Shown: one piece after another, positions 60,810-64,000 of the stretch | Layout: each line of letters begins with the position of its first letter | How positions within the stretch are numbered: position 1 is the stretch's first letter | Notes under the pieces: generated by a model | The model's input: only the letters and a program-made list of their open reading frames with translations | What the model was told of the DNA's origin: nothing | Databases searched by the model: none | Assembly (NCBI GenBank): GCA_025617375.2 | Contig: JAMYGW020000003.1 | Location: forward strand, 2,480,001 to 2,544,000 | DNA: 64,000 nucleotides | Direction of reading: 5' to 3' | Source of the DNA: Acarospora socialis | Taxonomy: Eukaryota; Ascomycota; Lecanoromycetes; Acarosporales; Acarosporaceae | Program-made: the position numbers and the translations under genes

Positions 60810-62180
60810 TACATGTTGAAATTCTGAGTGAAGACAGCAAGAAAATTCTTATGAAGAGCTTAGCAGCAATGTATAAGATGAAGTAAGTTCTCTTGACAGA
60901 CAAAAAACTCATTGAGATGTATCATCACAGTAAAATTGATGAGCATCTAGAAGTTAAATGCACAGAGAATTTAGTGCAAAGAAAATGCAATATTGACAAT
61001 TTTAGAAACTGAATCACTCAGATAATTGCTGTGTGCAAATCATGCTGAAGAAACAAGATCAGTTAAGATAAGTGATATGATGAGATAACACAATTGAATG
61101 CACTGAATGCATCATGAAAATCAGTTATTATAAACTTCATTATGAAGTTATCACTGTCTAAGAACTTGACATGAGAAGTGAAATTTGATAGTATATTGAT
61201 CATAGTGAATCAATTAATTAAATACATGATGTTCATTTCATTCAAGAAAACTGCAACAACATCAGTATTAATGTACACAATACTGTGAGAGTTAATTAGC
61301 AATCATGAGCTATCAAAAGAATTTATCATCAATAGAAACAAGCTGTTCATAAGCAAATTTTGAAAAATGTTTACAACAGAACTTAGAATAAAGCATAAAA
61401 TGTTAATGACATATCATTTGCAGATGAACAGACAAAGTAAACAAATGAATTAAACAGTAAAGACATACTTAAAACACTATGTCAATCAGAATCAGAACAA
61501 CTGAATATGACTATTGTCAATGATACAGTTCATGTACAACAACATAAGAAATGAAATCATGAAAGAGACATCATTCTATGTGAATTATGACTATAACTCA
61601 AAGATATGACAAGATTTACAGATACATGAATTACAGAATTAAAAAGTGATCTTAGATGTTGCATAAATAAAGAAACTGCACTGAGACTTAATGAAATAAA
61701 TTGAACAGCAAATAAAATGAATAACAGAAACAGAATCATTTGAAAAAGAAAAGAAAGTATATTTAAGAATGAACAACATTTACATTAAAAGAAGAAGTAA
61801 AAAGCTGAAAAACAAGAGCATTGAATCTTTCAAGATCAAGAGAAACATAAAGAAATTAAATTACAAATTGAATTTACTCAAAGAAATGAGAATACATTCT
61901 GTATTTCATACATTCATGCTACAGTGCTGTGATCAATTCATATCACTTTAAATTAAGAAAATATCTGTTGAACTCAAAAAAAAATATGAAGTTGAGAATA
62001 TTTTAAAAAAGAGAATGATTAAAGAGAAAGTTCACTATCTTGTTAGATGAAAAGAGTACAATATCTTAAAAAATATCTGAGAACTCAAGAAAAATCTCAA
62101 GAACTGCATGAAAACACTTCAATATTTTGAGAAAAGAAATTGATATTAGTTCAGAAGAATGATGATATTGAGTTAACAAA

Positions 62181-62591
62181 TTATAATATTATTGAAGAAT
62201 CTTCATTCTCAGTTTCATCATTATTACTATTAAGTTCAGCAACAAGACAGTCAGTTTTCTGTGAAGCACAGTGATTCATTTGATTCAGTGTTCTCTGAAG
62301 ACATATAACTTTTAAGAAAAGTGCAGCAAGTTCAGTGTGCTTGACTGTTAATTTGCTGTTTGCTTTACTTATTTTCTTTTGAAGCAAAAAATGAGTTCTA
62401 TTGAGAGATTTTCACAATACACTGATACATGAATGATTACAGCAAGTACACTTATTGCACTTCAGTCAAGATTTCATTATGAAACAGTTGATGTCACAAT
62501 GAACACAATAGTCACAAAAAAACAAAGTAGACATATCATCAATCTGAATTTTCTTTGTGATTCTTAGACAATTAAAATTTTTAGAAAGCAT
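62181..62591 (-). pseudogene. Antisense Cys-rich ORF of C2
   Basis: This 137-codon frame is antisense to C2 pol, with in-frame stops only in its first half. From ATG 62387 it is open to 62,181 (LLQKK-related start, CLVAELNSNND, ENEDSS). The N-terminal half has CDYCVHCDINC and KCNKCTCC. It has the same length as the C1 copy. Confidence 0.7.
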
Positions 62592-62669
62592 CATTGCTGA
62601 TGATGACTTTATTATATATTCTCACTTAAATAAATTCTAGAAGACTAGTGTCAAGAAGAAAGAAAATAA

Positions 62670-63025
62670 TGTTATGATTATATTTAAAAAAGATAAAATG
62701 TGAACTGACTTGTATACTGAATGAGTGTTTGACAGATTATCTGTCAAGAATAAGTCATGTAATATCTTAATATGCTTGATGATGAGCTTGATGAGCAAGC
62801 TTAATGAGTTGCATGAGTGAGCTGTCTCAATGAGCTCAACAATGAGATCAGTGAGTGAGCTCACTATATAGTAAAATTATTTTTCTTATGAAAATGATTG
62901 TATTCAATTTCATTAGTTACTCAATTCAAAGCTACTGATTAAACTATCAACATCTTTTGTATCTTTATATCAACAAGCACAAATCTCTAGCTCTATAATC
63001 AAGAAATCTCAATTAAGATGTAACA
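62670..63025 (+). repeat. C2 3' LTR (356 bp)
   Basis: It is the partner of 50,896-51,251. It runs TGTTATGATTATATT to GATGTAACA and is followed by TATAT (63,026-63,030). Confidence 0.93.
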
Positions 63026-64000
63026 TATATCAGAATGTCATCAAGGTATGTGATCACAAAATTGTTGAGATATTCTTGTAATATGTCATTAATCAATCTC
63101 TGAAAGGTGACTGAGACATTTTTAAGTTTAAATGACATAACTGTGTATTCATAGTGTTCATATCTCATTTAAAATGTCATTTTTCATTCTTTGTCTTTCT
63201 TCATTCTTACTCAGTAGTAGATATCTTTAAGATTTAAATTCATGAATCACTTAGTCTTTTCTAATTAATCTTGCAACTCTTTTATCAGTGATAGAAAATA
63301 ACTAATCTTAATGAGTTATCTCATTGAGTTGTCTGTAATTGATACATAGTCATTTTTCTTCATTCTTCTTTGATATAAACAGAATTGAATATTCTGTTGA
63401 TGACTTTAATGATTTTATGAATTTTTTCTTGAGATTCTTGTCAAGATAGATTCTTACTTTCTTGAGTTGATCTTTGCTCATTGAATATAATGATATTCAC
63501 TTAGATTGCTTTCTGTTCAATAGTGATATCTTATGATTTCATGATTTATGTTTTGATAAGTTCATTTTTGATTGTTTTGAGATTTTGTATGTGTCTTCAA
63601 TTGTACATATTTTCTTCATGATTCAGTTAATTCTAGAGTTCTTTTTGTGTAATCAGAGCATTTCTAATATTATGTCATATCTGATTGATCTTGTAATGTT
63701 AAATGTTATCTCTTGTAAGTTTTCAAGAATTGAGACTTTCACATAGATTTTCTCTTCTATTCTTTTGATAATTTCATTTATCATTTGTATATTGAATGAA
63801 CAGTGTGCTCACTGTATCTTCAATCTCAATATGTTAATTAATTTGTAACTCATAATGTTGCTATCTGCTTCAAAGTTCACTAAGATATCAATTTAATGTT
63901 CATTGATTTCAATCTTGATTCATATTCAGTGACTATTGTCTTTTCTTTGAGACACTGTTAGCTTCTTGATCTCTAGTCTTATTGAGAAAGCTTTTTATTT
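63026..64000 (-). mobile_element. Chromovirus C1, continuation beyond the C2 insertion
   Basis: The sequence from 63,026 (tatatcagaatgtcatcaag...) matches C3 from about 57,770 onward (tatatcaggatgttgttaag...). It is exactly what should follow the C1 part ending at 50,895. It covers, on the minus strand, the N-terminal half of RT and the protease region. The element runs off the window, so its 5' LTR is not seen. Confidence 0.9.

Larger units (their letters stand above)
50896..63025 (+). mobile_element. Chromovirus C2 (interrupted by C3)
   Basis: Its 356-bp LTRs are at 50,896-51,251 and 62,670-63,025, with TATAT on both outer sides (50,891-50,895 and 63,026-63,030). Subtracting C3 and one TACAT leaves about 6.1 kb, a full-length Ty3/gypsy element. 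In order on the plus strand: gag from about 51,271; a CCHC-derived knuckle (52,093-52,134, CYNCRKSEYIVVNC, His now Tyr); a protease region (about 53,060-53,400); RT with YLND in place of YLDD (about 53,930-53,965); RNase H; the C3 insertion; integrase (about 60,810-61,760); and a chromodomain (KYEVENILKKRMI, about 61,980-62,050). Many TGA stops are present. Confidence 0.9.
36282..64000. other. AT-rich, almost CpG-free repeat domain
   Basis: After the CpG at 36,280 I find only two more CpG dinucleotides (55,223 and 60,612) to the window edge. The opposite half has them at ordinary density. TpG and CpA remain abundant, so this is specific loss of CpG. The block holds a hAT remnant, decayed intron-bearing genes, minisatellites and nested chromoviruses. 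Composition changes within about 100 bp of the tRNA-Asn gene. Confidence 0.9.

Noticed and set aside
36282-64000. Mitochondrial DNA reading TGA as Trp
   Set aside because: The block is contiguous with nuclear genes and contains LTR retrotransposons and a hAT transposase. The many TGA codons are explained by CGA and TGG mutation.
36282-64000. Canonical RIP (CpA to TpA)
   Set aside because: CpA and TpG are abundant, CAA/CAG codons survive, and the LTR pair differences point to CpG as the main target.

Overview
The window looks like a contig from a filamentous ascomycete (Pezizomycotina), most likely a Eurotiomycete. The genes carry short introns (about 41-99 nt) and include standard filamentous-fungal proteins: Slh1, Ykt6, HacA, Enp1, Bre2 and an NLR. 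The hacA gene has the 20-nt Ire1-type intron known from Aspergillus-like fungi. The species cannot be fixed from sequence alone.

Layout. Positions 1-36,230 are ordinary gene-bearing DNA. In order it holds: a 5'-truncated FG-GAP/VCBS fragment; a diverged tandem repeat; a three-exon aquaporin; a 2EXR/F-box-like protein; a divergent Ras-like GTPase; the ribosome-rescue helicase SLH1, divergent from the SNARE YKT6; a protein with a STAND-type N-terminus and a Cys/His C-terminus, containing a GC-AG intron; a secreted Thr-rich wall-type protein; hacA; ENP1 (bystin), divergent from the COMPASS subunit BRE2; a 1,906-residue NLR (alpha/beta hydrolase, NB-ARC, TPR, long unrecognised C-terminus); and a tRNA-Asn with a 10-nt intron.

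From about 36,282 to the right edge the DNA changes abruptly. It is AT-rich and, reading by eye, holds only two CpG dinucleotides in about 27.7 kb. The left part (36.3-48.2 kb) has a decayed hAT transposase, several degraded intron-bearing genes, and minisatellites in opposite orientations. A short motif related to TTATAATGCTCA recurs in the introns and resembles the minisatellite unit. The right part (48.2-64.0 kb) is a three-level nest of Ty3/gypsy chromoviruses of one family. C3 (54,774-60,809, 317-bp LTRs, TACAT target duplication) sits inside C2 (50,896-63,025, 356-bp LTRs, TATAT duplication). C2 sits inside the reverse transcriptase of C1. All three carry an antisense Cys-rich ORF between pol and the 3' LTR.

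Functional themes in the gene-rich half are translation and protein quality control (Slh1, Enp1, HacA), trafficking (Ykt6), chromatin (Bre2) and innate recognition (NLR). These look like ordinary neighbours, not a cluster. The repeat half looks like heterochromatin shaped by transposon nesting and a CpG-directed C-to-T process.
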